Source: Diplonema papillatum (lineage: Eukaryota > Euglenozoa > Diplonemea > Diplonemida > Diplonemidae). From it: DNA of 64,000 nucleotides. The position numbers were made by a program, and so were the translations under genes. The stretch's first letter is position 1. Every line of letters begins with the position of its first letter. The stretch spans positions 62,001 to 126,000 of the forward strand of contig JAPJBO010000383.1 of the NCBI GenBank assembly GCA_030068145.1. The letters run 5' to 3'. The notes beneath the pieces are model-generated. The model was not told the DNA's origin and did not search any database. It saw only the letters and a list, made by a program, of their open reading frames with translations. Positions 10,571 through 21,269 of this stretch are shown here, in pieces.

Positions 10571-11384
10571 GAAATCAGCCGCTTTTTCCCTTAGCGCGTG
10601 CAGAGAGTCTGTGGCGATGGTCTGCACCGTGAAAGACGCCAGGCAACTCGATGCAGCTCCGGCGAACTTTAACTCCAAAAACAAACAGCGGGAGACGTAC
10701 AGACGTACGAAACTCGGTAGAAGCACACGTCGGCTCGGAAAAAGGCCCGTCACACACCGTTGGGGTGACTGATGCGCATTCATGTTCACGCCTTTCCACT
10801 TCCGAGAGCTGCGACTCGACTTTTCCCTTTTCCGCACTCCGAGTCAGGCTCCGTTTCCGTTTCTTTCTTCTGCAAACCTTCCGCGCGCATCCACTCTCCG
10901 TGCGGTTTACCGGAGAAGACAGCGGAGGTGGGAAAAACAACAACAAAAGAGAAAAAGCAAAGATACCGTCGGTTTTGCGACAGAGAAGCGAGAAAGAAGA
11001 AAAAAAAAAACACGAAAACGCCTGTTCTCGTTTTCCTTTGCTACTCCCTGCCTCTTCAGCACGCGCGCTTCGGAATGTGATGTTCGCACGGCCCCGGATG
11101 ATGCAGTCGTCTCTTTATGAAGGAAAAGCTGTGTTGAGAATTTGCAAAATAAGGTTCTTTGGGTGCGCCAGAACAGCTGGGCCGTACTTCCATTGCTAGA
11201 CACCGACATTCCTTTGACCGGGGGAGCTGGTTAACAACGAATGTTTCAGGTGTGGTTGGTGAAATTGTCACCCTTTGAAATGGTGATCTCACCCAAATTC
11301 TCCGAGATGAGACCGTCACGCAACACTCCTTTACGCCGCGAAGCTCGTTGCGAAGACGTGTTCTTCACCGCGAAGGGGAAGCTG
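10571..11384. other. Non-genic stretch
   Basis: Several overlapping open frames of 75-180 codons occur in three frames, none with a recognisable domain. An A-rich tract lies at 10995-11015. I see no gene I can support. Confidence 0.4.
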
Positions 11385-11560
11385 ACGGTCCGCATCTCTC
11401 ACGCTTTCGTCTGTAGTAGGAGCGCTCGTGAATCAGCAAAATGCGGGTGGGGCACACTTCCCCTCAGACCCAGCCGCTGGGAAAACCACCCACGCAGTGT
11501 GACCAGGCTGTCACCAGCGGCTCGAAGCCCCGCAGCAATGTCCTTCCAGTACCCGCGTAA
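11385..11560 (+). repeat. Dispersed repeat family I copy 2
   Basis: Shares the landmarks of 6395-6575 but lacks its roughly 50-base insertion and has a short extra CCAGGCTGTCA segment. Confidence 0.75.
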
Positions 11561-12403
11561 GGAGGCACCAGAATTCGTGGCGCGGACGATGTCCGCTTGG
11601 GAATTGGGGGTGGGGAGGGGAGGCCACACGAGTCGGTTTCCTCGTATCAGATTCTCGTCTAAACTCGTCATACGCGTTTAGACGATTTTCCAAGGCGATT
11701 TTACTGGGGATATTTCGGCCACCAGACCTGTTTTTGGGACATATCTTTTGGAAATGTTGTGTCCAGAGGGGAAGCTCCTGGGCTGGCTCCGGTCAAAAAA
11801 GATTGCGGGCACATCCTCTCTGACTGGGAACGAATGAACGAATGGTGGCCGAGAGTGCTCGCTTGTGGGCTACTGTTCAAAGAATTCATGGTGAGCACCA
11901 AGTTTCCTGCTGAGAGTGCGCTCCTTCTCAACGAGGTGCACAGCACGTTGTCGTCGCGGGACTGCCTCCATACGCTGGAAGTCTTGACCCTGAAGTCGTT
12001 TTTATGGGGTACGTTGCTGTCTTCCCCGCTCTCGTCGTCAAGGAGTGCTTGGGAATTGGTGTTCCGTGCCTTCTCCGACGACGGTGTGTGGGAAGACTTT
12101 CAGAAGTCGCATTGTGGAGGAGCCCGGTGCTCTGCAGACTGGAAATGACCCCCTCCAGTAGTTGGAGTAACAAGGGTAGACAGCAATTCAACGCGGCTTC
12201 GTTACCGTCACCGTCGTCCACTGCCGTCGATGGGGGGTGTTCAGTACAGCCCACTCCACGAAGAACAACGCGGACCACTCCAGAGGGCAGCTATTCGTCC
12301 GAAGAAACGGGAACCCGACGGGGCTGTTGCCTGGCGGGAACCGGTACTCATCGGCACTGGGTTTGATGGCGATGACGGCGAAGACAGCGAAGAGCAGGAT
12401 GAC
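11561..12403. other. Unassigned region with a 129-codon frame
   Basis: An ATG-initiated frame at 11759-12148 (129 residues) and a 68-codon acidic-ended frame at 12230-12436 have no family I recognise. Sequence character is intermediate between gene-like and random. They could be decayed transposon coding sequence next to family I. Confidence 0.25.
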
Positions 12404-12765
12404 TTTGATGAGGTCTACGAGCTCGAGATCACTTAGTGGCAGTAGTAGACTTCGTTGAGGTTTACGATTTTGAGATCATTTAGTGGCAGCAGTGGACTTC
12501 GTCGGGGTTTACGATTTTGAGACCGTGAAGTGGCATTTGTCGGCTTCGTTGAGGTTTACGATTTTGAGATCATTTAGTGGCAGCAGTGGACTTCGTCGGG
12601 GTTTACGATTTTGAGACCGTGAAGTGGCATTTGTCGGCTTCGTTGAGGTTTACGATTTTGAGATCATTTAGTGGCAGCAGTGGACTTCGTCGGGGTTTAC
12701 GATTTTGAGACCGTGAAGTGGCATTTGTCGGCTTCGTTGAGGTTTACAATTTTGAGATCATGTGG
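12404..12765 (+). repeat. 94-bp tandem repeat (2 x 47)
   Basis: TTCGTTGAGG starts recur at 12451, 12545, 12639 and 12733, exactly 94 bases apart. Each unit contains two related halves around GTTTACGATTTTGAGA. It ends about 180 bases before the start of the GST-like gene. Confidence 0.95.
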
Positions 12766-12947
12766 TCAAGTGTCCCGGAAAGAACCCGTCGTCAAATCAT
12801 TCTGGAGCGGGGTTTCTTGGAAAACAGGGAGCTGGAAGAAATGAGACTGGAGCCCTGGGGGTCCCAGAAAATAGCCCAACCCCTCAGAATCTTGTTTACA
12901 CTACCGCAGGGCGGGGGGAAGACGATAACCCGCCCAACCATTTAAAC

Positions 12948-14387
12948 ATGGGACCGTCCGACAAGCAAGAAGGCGGACCGGCGATGGAGCCCCTGATCCT
13001 GATAGGCACGGCGAACAGTTACTTCACCGCGAAGGTGCGGTCGTATTTCAGGTGGAAGCACATCGACTTCGTCGAAGTGCCGGCGACGACGGAAGTGTAC
13101 AAGACGTACCTGATCCCCGTGGCGGGCGTGAGCCAGGTGCCGGTGGTGATTGATTGGAACGCGAAGCACGCGAACGGGCGGCCCGCCGACTTGGTGGACA
13201 CGACGCTGATCCTGCAGCACTGCGAGGCGAGGCGGTACGGAAACGGGCTCCCGCTGCACGCGGGGGGCGTCGAAGGGCGGTTCTTCGGGTGTTTGATGGA
13301 GGTCTTCGCGGACGAGTGGCTCAAGATCGTGGCCATGATGTGGCGGTGGAGCCCGCAAGAGCACGCCCAGTACCTGAAGGCGGACTGGGCGTTGGTCGTC
13401 CCCCCGGGAAACGACGTCCAGCGCGCCATGAAGCAGTTCTCCGGCTCGCTGCCGGCCCTGGGGGTCACGGACGCCACCCGTGCGGCCGCTCAGTCCGTCA
13501 CGCACGAGCTGCTCGAGGCCCTTTCGGTGCGCCTTGCCGCGCAAAAGGCGCGGTACGAGTCGCAGTTTGGCGCGTCGGGCAGGTCTCGCGCCTTCCTCCT
13601 GGCCCCACACCCCACCCTGGCCGATTTTTCGCTGGTAGGGCCCCTCGGCGCCCACCTTCTCCGCGACCCGGCCCCGGGCTACCTGCTCAAGACGAAGTAC
13701 CCGCTCGTGGCGCTGTGGCTCGAAGCCACCGCCGGCCACCACGGAACGTGCCCCCCCGCCCCTGTCACCGTCTCGCGCACCGGACAGCTGCTGCTCAGCG
13801 CTGCGCCACCACCACCACCACCCCCCACCCCGCCGCCGACGCCCGAACGCCTCGAACCGGCTTCCATGCGCGCGAAACGGGAAGGGGAAGGCGCAGCGGA
13901 CACGTTGGGTGCGCCGGCGCTGGCTTTCGGGGGACAAGTCAAGGCCGGTGAAGGTGAGCCCCCCCCCGAGCTGCCGGGAGGGCGGCTGCCCGAGGACCTC
14001 CGTCGGCTGGCGGCCGTTTTTTTCAGGGAGCACGCGCCGATAATCCGCGCGACGTACGACCTCCTGGCGGACAAGAGAGTGTCCGCCAAGTACGCCCGGG
14101 GCCCTTCGTCCCCCTCCCTACCGCGCATCCTGCAGTACCACTCGGTCCCCATCGGCGGCGTCGAGGCGCGGCGGGCCGTGTTCCCTTACGACGCGTGGAA
14201 GTTCCAGCAATCCCCCCTGTCGTACTACCGCACATGCTCCCCGGAGACAAAGCAGCGGATCCTGAGCTTCTGCCGGTCTTTCGGTAGGGAAGGTGGAGGC
14301 GTGGCGGTCCTCCTCGACTCCCAGCCCGTGAACATCGCGTTCTACAAAGCCAAACTGTTCGCCGCTCAAAAGCCAGCGAAGCTGTAG
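12948..14387 (+). CDS. GST-like protein with extra C-terminal domain
   Basis: Single open exon of 479 residues from the ATG at 12948; an in-frame ATG at 12984 is the alternative start. Residues about 16-100 look like a thioredoxin-fold GST N-domain: an ILIGTANSYFTAKVR strand-helix start, then SQVPVVID in the position of the usual V-P loop, then a DTTLILQHCE helix. Residues about 112-262 look like an all-helical GST C-domain, with LLAPHPTLADFSLVGPL matching the conserved N-cap region of the family. A Pro-rich linker (about 285-305) leads to a C-terminal region of about 170 residues that I do not recognise. Catalysis is uncertain because the usual active-site Ser/Tyr/Cys is not obvious. The 94-bp array lies upstream, and the last part of this gene is repeated in tandem downstream. 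Confidence 0.7.
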   Translation: MGPSDKQEGGPAMEPLILIGTANSYFTAKVRSYFRWKHIDFVEVPATTEVYKTYLIPVAGVSQVPVVIDWNAKHANGRPADLVDTTLILQHCEARRYGNGLPLHAGGVEGRFFGCLMEVFADEWLKIVAMMWRWSPQEHAQYLKADWALVVPPGNDVQRAMKQFSGSLPALGVTDATRAAAQSVTHELLEALSVRLAAQKARYESQFGASGRSRAFLLAPHPTLADFSLVGPLGAHLLRDPAPGYLLKTKYPLVALWLEATAGHHGTCPPAPVTVSRTGQLLLSAAPPPPPPPTPPPTPERLEPASMRAKREGEGAADTLGAPALAFGGQVKAGEGEPPPELPGGRLPEDLRRLAAVFFREHAPIIRATYDLLADKRVSAKYARGPSSPSLPRILQYHSVPIGGVEARRAVFPYDAWKFQQSPLSYYRTCSPETKQRILSFCRSFGREGGGVAVLLDSQPVNIAFYKAKLFAAQKPAKL

Positions 14388-14519
14388 TCGCTGTTCCCAT
14401 ACATAACTCGAAACCTGAGGACTTCAACTACTGTCGACAAAGCCGCATTGTTTCCAGAACGCACTCCTGACATCTGAACAAGCCGTCTGGCTTCTCCGAC
14501 ACCCATCCCGCGAATGCTG

Positions 14520-15430
14520 TGTCGAGGCGCGGCGGGTCGTGTCCCCTCACGACGCAATCCCCCCTGTCGTGTTACTGCGAGTGGCAAAGCAGCGAATCCT
14601 GCGCTTCTGCCGGTCTTTCGGTAGGGAAGGTGAAGGCGTGACAGTCCTCCTCGACTCCCAGCCCGTGAACATCGCGTTCTACAAAGCCAAACTGTTCCTC
14701 GCCGCTCAAAAGCCGGCGAAGCTGCAGTCGCTGTTCCCATACACAACTCGAAACCTGAAGACTTTAGCTACTGTCGACAATGCCGGGCTGTTTTCAGAAC
14801 TCATTACTACATGTGCCTGCCATCTGAACGAGCCATCTGGCTTCTCCGACACCCATCCCGCGAATGCTGTGTCGAGGCGCGGCGGGTCGTGTCCCCTCAC
14901 GACGCAATCCCCCCTGTCGTGTTACTGCGAGTGCTCCCCGGAGGCAAAGCAGCGAATCCTGCGCTTCTGCCGGTCTTTCGGTGCTCCCCGGAGGCAAAGC
15001 AGCGAATCCTGCGCTTCTGCCGGTCTTTCGGTAGGGAAGGTGAAGGCGTGGCAGTCCTCCTCGACTCCCAGCCCGTGAACATCGCGTTCTACAAAGCCAA
15101 ACTGTTCCTCGCCGCTCAAAAGCCGGCGAAGCTGCAGTCGCTGTTCCCATACACAACTCGAACCTGAAGACTTCAACTACTGTCGACAAAGCCACATTGT
15201 TTCCAGAACTCATTCCTGACATCTGAACAAGCCGACACCCATCCCGCGAAAGCTGCAGCACCACTCCGACGGCCCCGTCGGCGGCGTCGAGGCGTTGCGG
15301 GCCCCTCCCTTTCGACGCGTGGAAGTTCCAGCAATCCCCCTATCGTACTACCGCAAGTGCTTCCTGAAGGCAAAGCAGCGCTTCTGCCGGTCTTTCGGCA
15401 GCAGGTTTAAACTATCAAGAGACTTTCAGG
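14520..15430 (+). pseudogene. Tandem copies of the 3' end of the GST-like gene
   Basis: The segment around CTTCTGCCGGTCTTTCGG of the GST-like gene (14264) recurs near 14601, 14964, 15016 and 15378. Copies include the final codons (TTCTACAAAGCCAAACTGTT), the stop position and 3' flank (ACTCGAAACCTGAAGACTT). The stop TAG of the real gene reads CAG in the copies. Upstream parts have internal deletions, and one copy has a local duplication of about 50 bases. No copy could encode the full protein. Confidence 0.9.
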
Positions 15431-16039
15431 TTCCTGTGCTGCTGACGCATAACCGTTACAAGCGAATACCCTCCAAGCAACTTTGATGAAGTTTCGTGAC
15501 TGCACGCTGAGCTCTCTGCGGTGTTGCAGCTTCCTTCTCGCGGCATAATACCCCTGAAAGCATAAAACTGATCCTGGTGGTGGTGTAGGTCACAACAGCC
15601 GCAACATTTGGCCAGACCCACATCACAAACCCGATTCCTCAGCCTCAATGGTCAAGGCAAGTACCGGACCTTCGAGCTCTCTCAAGAATACCTGCGGTTC
15701 CCGAAAGGTTTAATGCAAACTCACAACAGCCCAAAAACACTAGAAGTCTACACGTGGAAGAACTTGCCCCTCGAAGTTGTGACCGTCAGGGGCCTAGAAA
15801 GTGGAAACCAGGGTCTCAAAGCGGGCTCTCGGTACGCCGAGGGACCCATTTTCTTACTAACGTGCACTCAAAAACAGACCAAAAAGAAAGCGAAGTGGAG
15901 TGAACCGAGCAATTGACAAACTGCGGAAAAAGAGCTCGTTACTCGCACATCTAGTAGTAATGATGATCGTTGAACGCAGCACGGGATCGTTTTTCTTTTT
16001 ACCAAACATGCGGCGTTACATGCCAGGGTATTGTTTAGG
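15431..16039. other. Non-genic stretch
   Basis: A 102-codon frame at 15608-15916 has no recognisable domain. Nothing else is supported here. Confidence 0.4.
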
Positions 16040-16300
16040 AAATACTCGACGTAGCTGCTTCGACTCCGAATGGAAGGGGGGAAGTATAGAGGTAAGGGGC
16101 AAATACAATACAAGAACAATCTGATTCGTTCTTCGCTTACACCACCGTGTGTTGTTTTCTCACTCAGGACTTTGACCTGTTGTGTTTGTGTGATTTGTCG
16201 TGTAGGGGTAGACCCGCACGACCTCACGTCCGTTCAACACGTGGTTCGGTAGTTACAGCACTTGGGATCCCTTCTCGTCGAGCATTTCCTTTCAAGCTGG
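16040..16300 (+). repeat. Dispersed repeat family G copy 1
   Basis: CTTACACCACCGTGTGTTG, CTCAGGACTTTGACCTGTTG, CGTCCGTTCAACACGTGGTT and GAGCATTTCCTTTC are shared with 43870-44130 (same strand) and 62000-62310 (opposite strand). Confidence 0.85.
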
Positions 16301-16397
16301 CGCTTATGTAAAAATTTCCGGGTCCGGTCAGCTCGGTCAAATTCGGTCAGGGCCAAAAAAGAAAAATCCGGTACACTAACATTTAAGTTTTAACATG

Positions 16398-16600
16398 CAA
16401 TGTTGGAAGAAAAAAGTCGTATAAAAAGTCGTTCAGCAATGTTGGAGGAAATAAGTCCTGTACAAATTCGTTCAACGCGTCACAGGCCATCCGCGGCGTT
16501 TCCTTGCGCCCTGTACCAAGAGCGTTCAACGAAAAACAGTTCCTCCCCTCATCATTTTCCGGTTTCAACCGTGGTTAGCCAGTGACGCGTCTTATTTCTG
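16398..16600 (+). repeat. Dispersed repeat family E copy 1
   Basis: AATGTTGGAGGAAATAAG, a GTTCAACGAAAAACA segment and AGTGACGCGTCTTATTT resemble 57694-57815 and 63545-63690. An inverted scrap (CTTCTCATTTCCTCCAACAT) lies at about 16802. Confidence 0.65.
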
Positions 16601-16639
16601 AGGTAAATTTCCCTTATATCCCGCCCCTAACAAATATGT

Positions 16640-16733
16640 GCCGTTATATCCCGGTCCAAATCAAATTTGGTGCCCTTATATCCCGAACCGGGATATAAGG
16701 GCACAAATTTGTTTTGACCGGGATATAAGGGCA
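16640..16733. repeat. Imperfect palindrome built of TTATATCCC words
   Basis: The left arm runs GCCGTTATATCCCGGTCC to GCCCTTATATCCCG and the right arm is its imperfect reverse complement. Each arm holds two TTATATCCC boxes. Could fold as a long hairpin. Confidence 0.85.
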
Positions 16734-16866
16734 TTACACCTATTTTTGAGGATAGGCTGCATTCGGGACGCAATTGAAAGAGCGCCGCGGGTTTGCGGCG
16801 AGCTTCTCATTTCCTCCAACATTTCGTGGCTTAGTGACGAATATCATTCGCAAAGGCAGCCAACTG

Positions 16867-16971
16867 CCCCCCCCCCCCCGGCCCCCCCCCCCCCCCCCTT
16901 TGGTCCAGTGCGGTGTTGAGCACATACCCATTCCAAGCACGTTCTTGCAACCCCCCCCCCCCCCCCCCTTT
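16867..16971. repeat. Paired poly-C tracts
   Basis: Two C homopolymer runs, each followed by CTTTGGTCCAGT. They generate spurious Pro-rich frames. Similar runs occur at 28951, 29814, 50881, 54478 and 60201. Confidence 0.9.
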
Positions 16972-17329
16972 GGTCCAGTACTCTTCCTCTCTGGGACAGA
17001 ACGTCTTATTGCTCCACTCGGTCCAAGTCAAGACCCCCCTCGTTGGTGGGTGCGGGCGTCTGCGTTCGTTACAAGTACTACACGTCCCCGTACGCTTGCA
17101 AGCGAGCGAGCAGGGTTGTCCGGTGGCTTTTTGCAAGGTCCCGTCTTCTCACCCGTCCGCGTACTCTCTCTCCTCCTTTTTAGTAACCCGCTTCTTCGCT
17201 CCAATCAGTCTCTTCACACCTTTTGGGTTCTCCCGCAGTCACTTGGACTGTCGCCAACGTCTCTTGCTTGCACGAGTAAACGGGAAAACCCCAGCAACAA
17301 GATTCCAGCAGGAAAATCCTCACCCGCAA

Positions 17330-17427
17330 CGCAGCTGAGCTCGGCAGAGGTGAGCAAGCCTGAACCGGTGTTCTACGGATATTCCAGAATGTGGCGCAAG
17401 CTGCTTGGGGACACAACTGGCGTCGAG
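17330..17427 (+). other. Possible orphan exon
   Basis: An open stretch encoding KPEPVFYGYSRMWRKLL ends in GAG followed by a consensus 5' splice site, GTAAGT, at 17428. No partner exon or family could be identified, and the surrounding Pro-rich frame is a poly-C artefact. Confidence 0.15.
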
Positions 17428-17516
17428 GTAAGTCGTCTCCTGGAATGGGGTATCCACACAGAGGGTGAGAGCCGTATTTCCTCGACGAGCCATGTTGGTT
17501 AACTCCTTGCTCTAGG

Positions 17517-18504
17517 CATACATCCGATCCGACTCGTATGCGAGAATGATTCTCGCATTCTCGCATGAAATTCTCGCATATTCTCGCATGCGAGTGAAAT
17601 GCGAGAATGTGTAAACCACTGAAGAACCATGTATTTGACCCGTATTCGAGGCACCGACAGGAATACCAAGTGAAGAAGCCTCGACACGTACTTAGGACGT
17701 TAGAAGCAATGAATGATATCTAAACCTGTCGCGTAGCAAAATAACGAAATAAGGCTACGCCAGCTGCAACTTTGCAGCTGGCATTGTGCCTTGCTTTCAG
17801 GACACAATACGCCGCCGACAACAACTCTGGTTGCTCCATGGTATTGCTTTCAATGCTTGAATAGTGGTCGAAAACAAGCTTCACAACTAGTGCTGCGCAA
17901 GCCACTGTGTCTGCAGCTTCTCCTGCTGCGGCTTCTTGAGTTTTCTTCTACGATTTCCTCCGCCACAGCTCGTTTCGTGAAGCTGTCGGCTAACGTTCAG
18001 TTGCTGCTGCCAGCTTTTTGAATAATTGACCTCGGGCCGCCTTTGCAGGTGCATTGTTAGGTTGCAGGTTCTCTGGATGGCAACACTTCACAGGTACCTT
18101 GGAATCCAGCGAGCCCAGCGACAGCGAGTCAAGGAAACCTAATCCACAAATAACCCTAAAAGCACAAGCAAATTCGGTTCCCGAGTTCACAAACAGCTTT
18201 GAAAGCCTGCATCCACGAACAGACGAAACGAACTGTGGCAAAGGAAAGTTTACTACACAGAGGAAGCAGCAGCTGGAGAAGTTGGGAGGCCCAGTGGCGG
18301 CAAAATGCGCCGCGGAAGCCTCGGAGACGACCTAAAACGTTGATTCCTGCCGGTTTCTCATGTGTTCAAGCATCCCGTTATCTCATTCTCGCATATTCTC
18401 GCACGTGCGAGAATCATGCGAGAATACGCGAGAATTTTGCGAGAATCGGGGCCGCGACCCCCAATACGAGAATATGCGAGAATACGAGTCGGATCGGATG
18501 TATG
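17517..18504. mobile_element. 988-bp non-autonomous TIR element
   Basis: The ends are inverted copies beginning CATACATCCGATCCGACTCG. Flanking TAGG at 17513-17516 and 18505-18508 is a candidate target-site duplication; a TA duplication two bases further in is the alternative reading. Subterminal zones (17530-17605 and 18380-18485) are packed with TTCTCGCAT words in both orientations. No long frame inside, so no encoded transposase. Confidence 0.8.
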
Positions 18505-18508
18505 TAGG

Positions 18509-19261
18509 CTAGGGGGTGCGACTCCTGGGAGAAACCCTGTGAATTTTATTAGTGGCGCTGTTATTCCGTGCTTTTACGGAATCCCGGGGTGGTTTTGCAC
18601 CCGCAGCACCTCTCTGATGGCGTAAGGATGCAAATGGCGCCCAGAACGACCGCGATAAACGAGCCAACAACAGGCACTTTGGGCCCCGGGTGGAATTGAC
18701 CTATTTTCACGCTGAAAAGCCCGGAACCGTGTTCAAGTGCATATAACCACAGAAAAAATACTCAGAATGTGTTCTCGGGCCCTCGCACGGTGGCCAGCGA
18801 CCCTGTTCTGAGGTCGGGGATGACCCGAATTCCCTCGATACTCAGCCCGATTTTTTGAGGGGGGGAAATGGGTGTGGGTGGATCGGTGGATGGGTCGATG
18901 GCTGGGCAGTTGCGTGGACGGGTGAGTGGATGGGCGGGCAAGTGCGTGAGCTGTGTACAGGTGTGCAGGTAGGTGTGTGCTGGACTCTCTTGAGCCCGTC
19001 CTTGTTCCTCCTCATCCTCCTCCTCCTCCTCCGATCTTCTCTTGTTGGCCACCTCGGCAGCTCGCAGGGCGTTTCGTAACACCGTGCGAGAGAACTCGGA
19101 TGCATCCACCAACTGTAGCTTGACTCTCAGCTAGTTGACTCCTTTAGCATGCAATATTGGAGGACATGACTCGTCACTGCAAACGTGATGTTGCAAGAAC
19201 TGTGTGTGCACGTTGACGACCGGGCACTTCGTCCAACGTAGCTTGCGTACCAACCAATTTG
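18509..19261. other. Non-genic stretch
   Basis: Contains a short CTCCTC-rich tract near 19005-19030 and GGGTGGATGG-type words at 18880-18960. No supported gene. Confidence 0.5.
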
Positions 19262-19410
19262 AAGAATTGTTTGTATAAGCACCTGCTTTGTAGGAAATGC
19301 TTGAGGAGACTGCCAGTTGCGATAGATCAAAGGAGCTAAATGTGCTGTAGCCCACACCGAACACAGGTAAATCTGGGTTTAGTGGCGGGGCGTAAGCGTT
19401 CAACAAACGC
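19262..19410 (+). repeat. Dispersed repeat family A copy
   Basis: TTTGTATAAGCACCTGC through GTAAGCGTTCAACAAA, lacking the internal CTCCCCACTATCG segment of 6987-7245. Ends about 45 bases upstream of the kinase ATG. Confidence 0.85.
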
Positions 19411-19455
19411 TCCAAGAGTCCAGGTGTCCCTGCAACAGCCGCGAAAAAAGAAAAA

Positions 19456-20006
19456 ATGACCGGAATTGCGTCCCCAGGGCTGCACTGGTTCGAGGAGAGC
19501 GACCTCGAAGTGCACGGGAAGCTGGGCGAGGGCAGCTACGGCGCCGTGCACAGGGTGAAGAGCAAGGCCACCGGGGCGTGGCTAGCCGTGAAGAAGGTCG
19601 GCGCGGAGTGGTTCGACTACGGTCTGCCGCCCAGCACGATGCGTGAGATCGCGACGCTCGCGCAGCTGGGGCCGCACCCGAACATAGTCCGGTTGTTCGG
19701 CGTCATGGAGTCGGCGGACAGCGAGTTCCTGCTCTGCTTCGAGCTGTGCGAAGGGGGCGACCTCAACGACCGCCTCGAAGAGTACTGCGGCCGGGCCGTC
19801 GACTCGCAAGCCTCGGGCAGCTCTGTCGGCAGCGCGCAGCCGAAGCGCGTAGGCATTCCTCTCGCGCGGAGCATCATCGGGCAGGTATCCTCCGGCCTCG
19901 CGCACATGCACCGGCACAGCCTGATGCACCGTGACGTCAAGCCCATGAACATCCTCACCGACAAGCCTCTGCACACCGTCAAGATCTGCGATTTCGGCAT
20001 GGTCAG
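19456..20006 (+). CDS. CDK-like protein kinase, exon 1 (N-lobe to DFG)
   Basis: Encodes residues 1-183 plus two bases of codon 184. Visible kinase features: glycine loop GEGSYG (24-29), keeping Ser/Tyr where CDKs have inhibitory Thr14/Tyr15; catalytic Lys46 in AVKK; a PSTAIRE-like helix PPSTMRE with Glu64; HRDVKPMN (158-165); and DFG (179-181). A Ser/Gln-rich insert (about 111-132) precedes the catalytic loop. The exon ends GTCAG before GTTTGT at 20007. Joining to 28971 gives a DFG-to-APE segment of 28 residues, the length I recall for CDKs, so the join looks exact. The full protein is 332 residues, normal for a CDK. The start is the first ATG, 4 bases after an A-rich stretch. Likely a cyclin-dependent Ser/Thr kinase; the subfamily is not assignable. 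Confidence 0.85.
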
Positions 20007-20035
20007 GTTTGTTCATCTGCCCCTTCACTTTGTTA

Positions 20036-20085
20036 GTACTGAGTCTAACAATCTTGCGGGTTGCCCTTCAATGTATTGTTTGCGT
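20036..20085 (+). repeat. Dispersed repeat family B, 5' fragment
   Basis: TCTAACAATCTTGCGGGTTG and CCTTCAATGTATTGT, starting about 30 bases after the kinase exon 1 donor site. The rest of the family B unit is missing. Confidence 0.75.
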
Positions 20086-20184
20086 GGCAGAGAATCGTAT
20101 GTTGTAGGGGCGCGCACGGCTCTGTAGGTCAGCGAGGCCCGGTGCTGTGTGGCATCGGTGGGACGAATCCCGTGTCTTCAGGTC

Positions 20185-20690
20185 AGGTTCGTATCCTTCA
20201 TCAACCTCCGGGCTTTTTCATTTTCCCCAGGGGGTTCATTTCCTCCTTTTTATTACGTGGCTCTAACCTGAGCTACTGGGTGTGTTATTCTGCTTCTAGA
20301 TGGGTGTGCGTGCGGAAAAGCTTCAGCGGCCTCGACGAGTACTGCGGCCGGACCGTGGACTCGCAAGCCTCGGGCAGCTCCGTCGGCAGTGCGCAGCTGA
20401 AGCGCGTGAGCATTCCTCTCGTCTCTCGTGCGGGCAGGTATCCTCCGGCCTCGCGCAAATAGGCACCGGCACAACCCGATGCGCCGCGACGTCAAACCCA
20501 TGAACACCCTCACCGACAAGCCGCAGCGCACCGTCGAGACCTGCGATTGCGGCATGGTCAGGTTCGCGTCCTTTATTATCAACCTCCCGATATTTTTTCA
20601 TTTCCCCTCTTCTTTTTCACTTTTTATAACAGTTGTTAACTGGTGTTTTATGTCAGCTAAATCCGACCAAAGCCTTCGTGGGCTTCGCAA
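20185..20690 (+). pseudogene. Duplicated kinase exon fragment inside its own intron
   Basis: 20330-20575 repeats exon 1 from about codon 109 to the exon end: GAGTACTGCGGCCGG, CAAGCCTCGGGCAGCTC and the HRDVKPMN/DFG region. It is degenerate: the HRD His is Arg, DFG reads DCG, and there are frame breaks near 20430. Intron-start sequence (GGTCAGGTTCGTATCCTT type) occurs both before (20185) and after (20560), indicating tandem duplication of exon plus flank. Confidence 0.85.
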
Positions 20691-21269
20691 TCGACACAAA
20701 CAGGTGTAATTCTCGTTGGCGCGGGAACGAACCCAAAGGTTCCCGAAAACGTCTGAGGTAACGCTGCGCTGCCGCTGCCCATATACAAGACTGTCGACCC
20801 GGCGACTACGTAAGTTGTAGTCAACCGGAGTTGTGTTCTTCTGCAGGAGAAGAAAAAAAAGCTTCGGTCGACGGCAACGCAAAAGACTTTGTTTGGATTG
20901 GACCTGGGGAATAGTACACATATTCGCCCAGCCACGCCAACTGAGGAATCCAGTCGACAGTGCGTACGTGGCACTGCACTCGAAATGCTACCTGCGGCGA
21001 ACCAGCCGCCAGCCAAACTGCATGTTACGGGTCACCAAGCAGTTTGCTAAACGTAGCAGCGCGCAGAACGCCGCGTACGTGGCCGCGTCGCCTGACGGCT
21101 CGCGTCCCAATGCTCTGCCAAACCAGTAAAGGAAGTAAAACCATTTGGCAGGAACCTGTTTGGAAGACTGGGAGTACGTCATAAAACATAGGTTAAATTG
21201 TCGATGAGCCTCACAATGAGAAGTTAACTGTTTGCTCAGACACACGGTTGTAGGGGGTCTCCTCCCGGA
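20691..21269. other. Intronic stretch, nothing recognised
   Basis: Inside the large kinase intron. Open frames of up to about 119 codons occur on both strands but have no recognisable domain. Confidence 0.4.

Noticed and set aside
12942..14033. 363-codon minus-strand frame opposite the GST-like gene
   Set aside because: Arg/Gly/Val-rich shadow of a GC-rich gene on the + strand.
16774..17502. 242-codon Pro-rich frame
   Set aside because: Its Pro runs come from poly-C tracts and nothing else resembles a domain; only the possible exon at 17330-17427 is kept, at low confidence.
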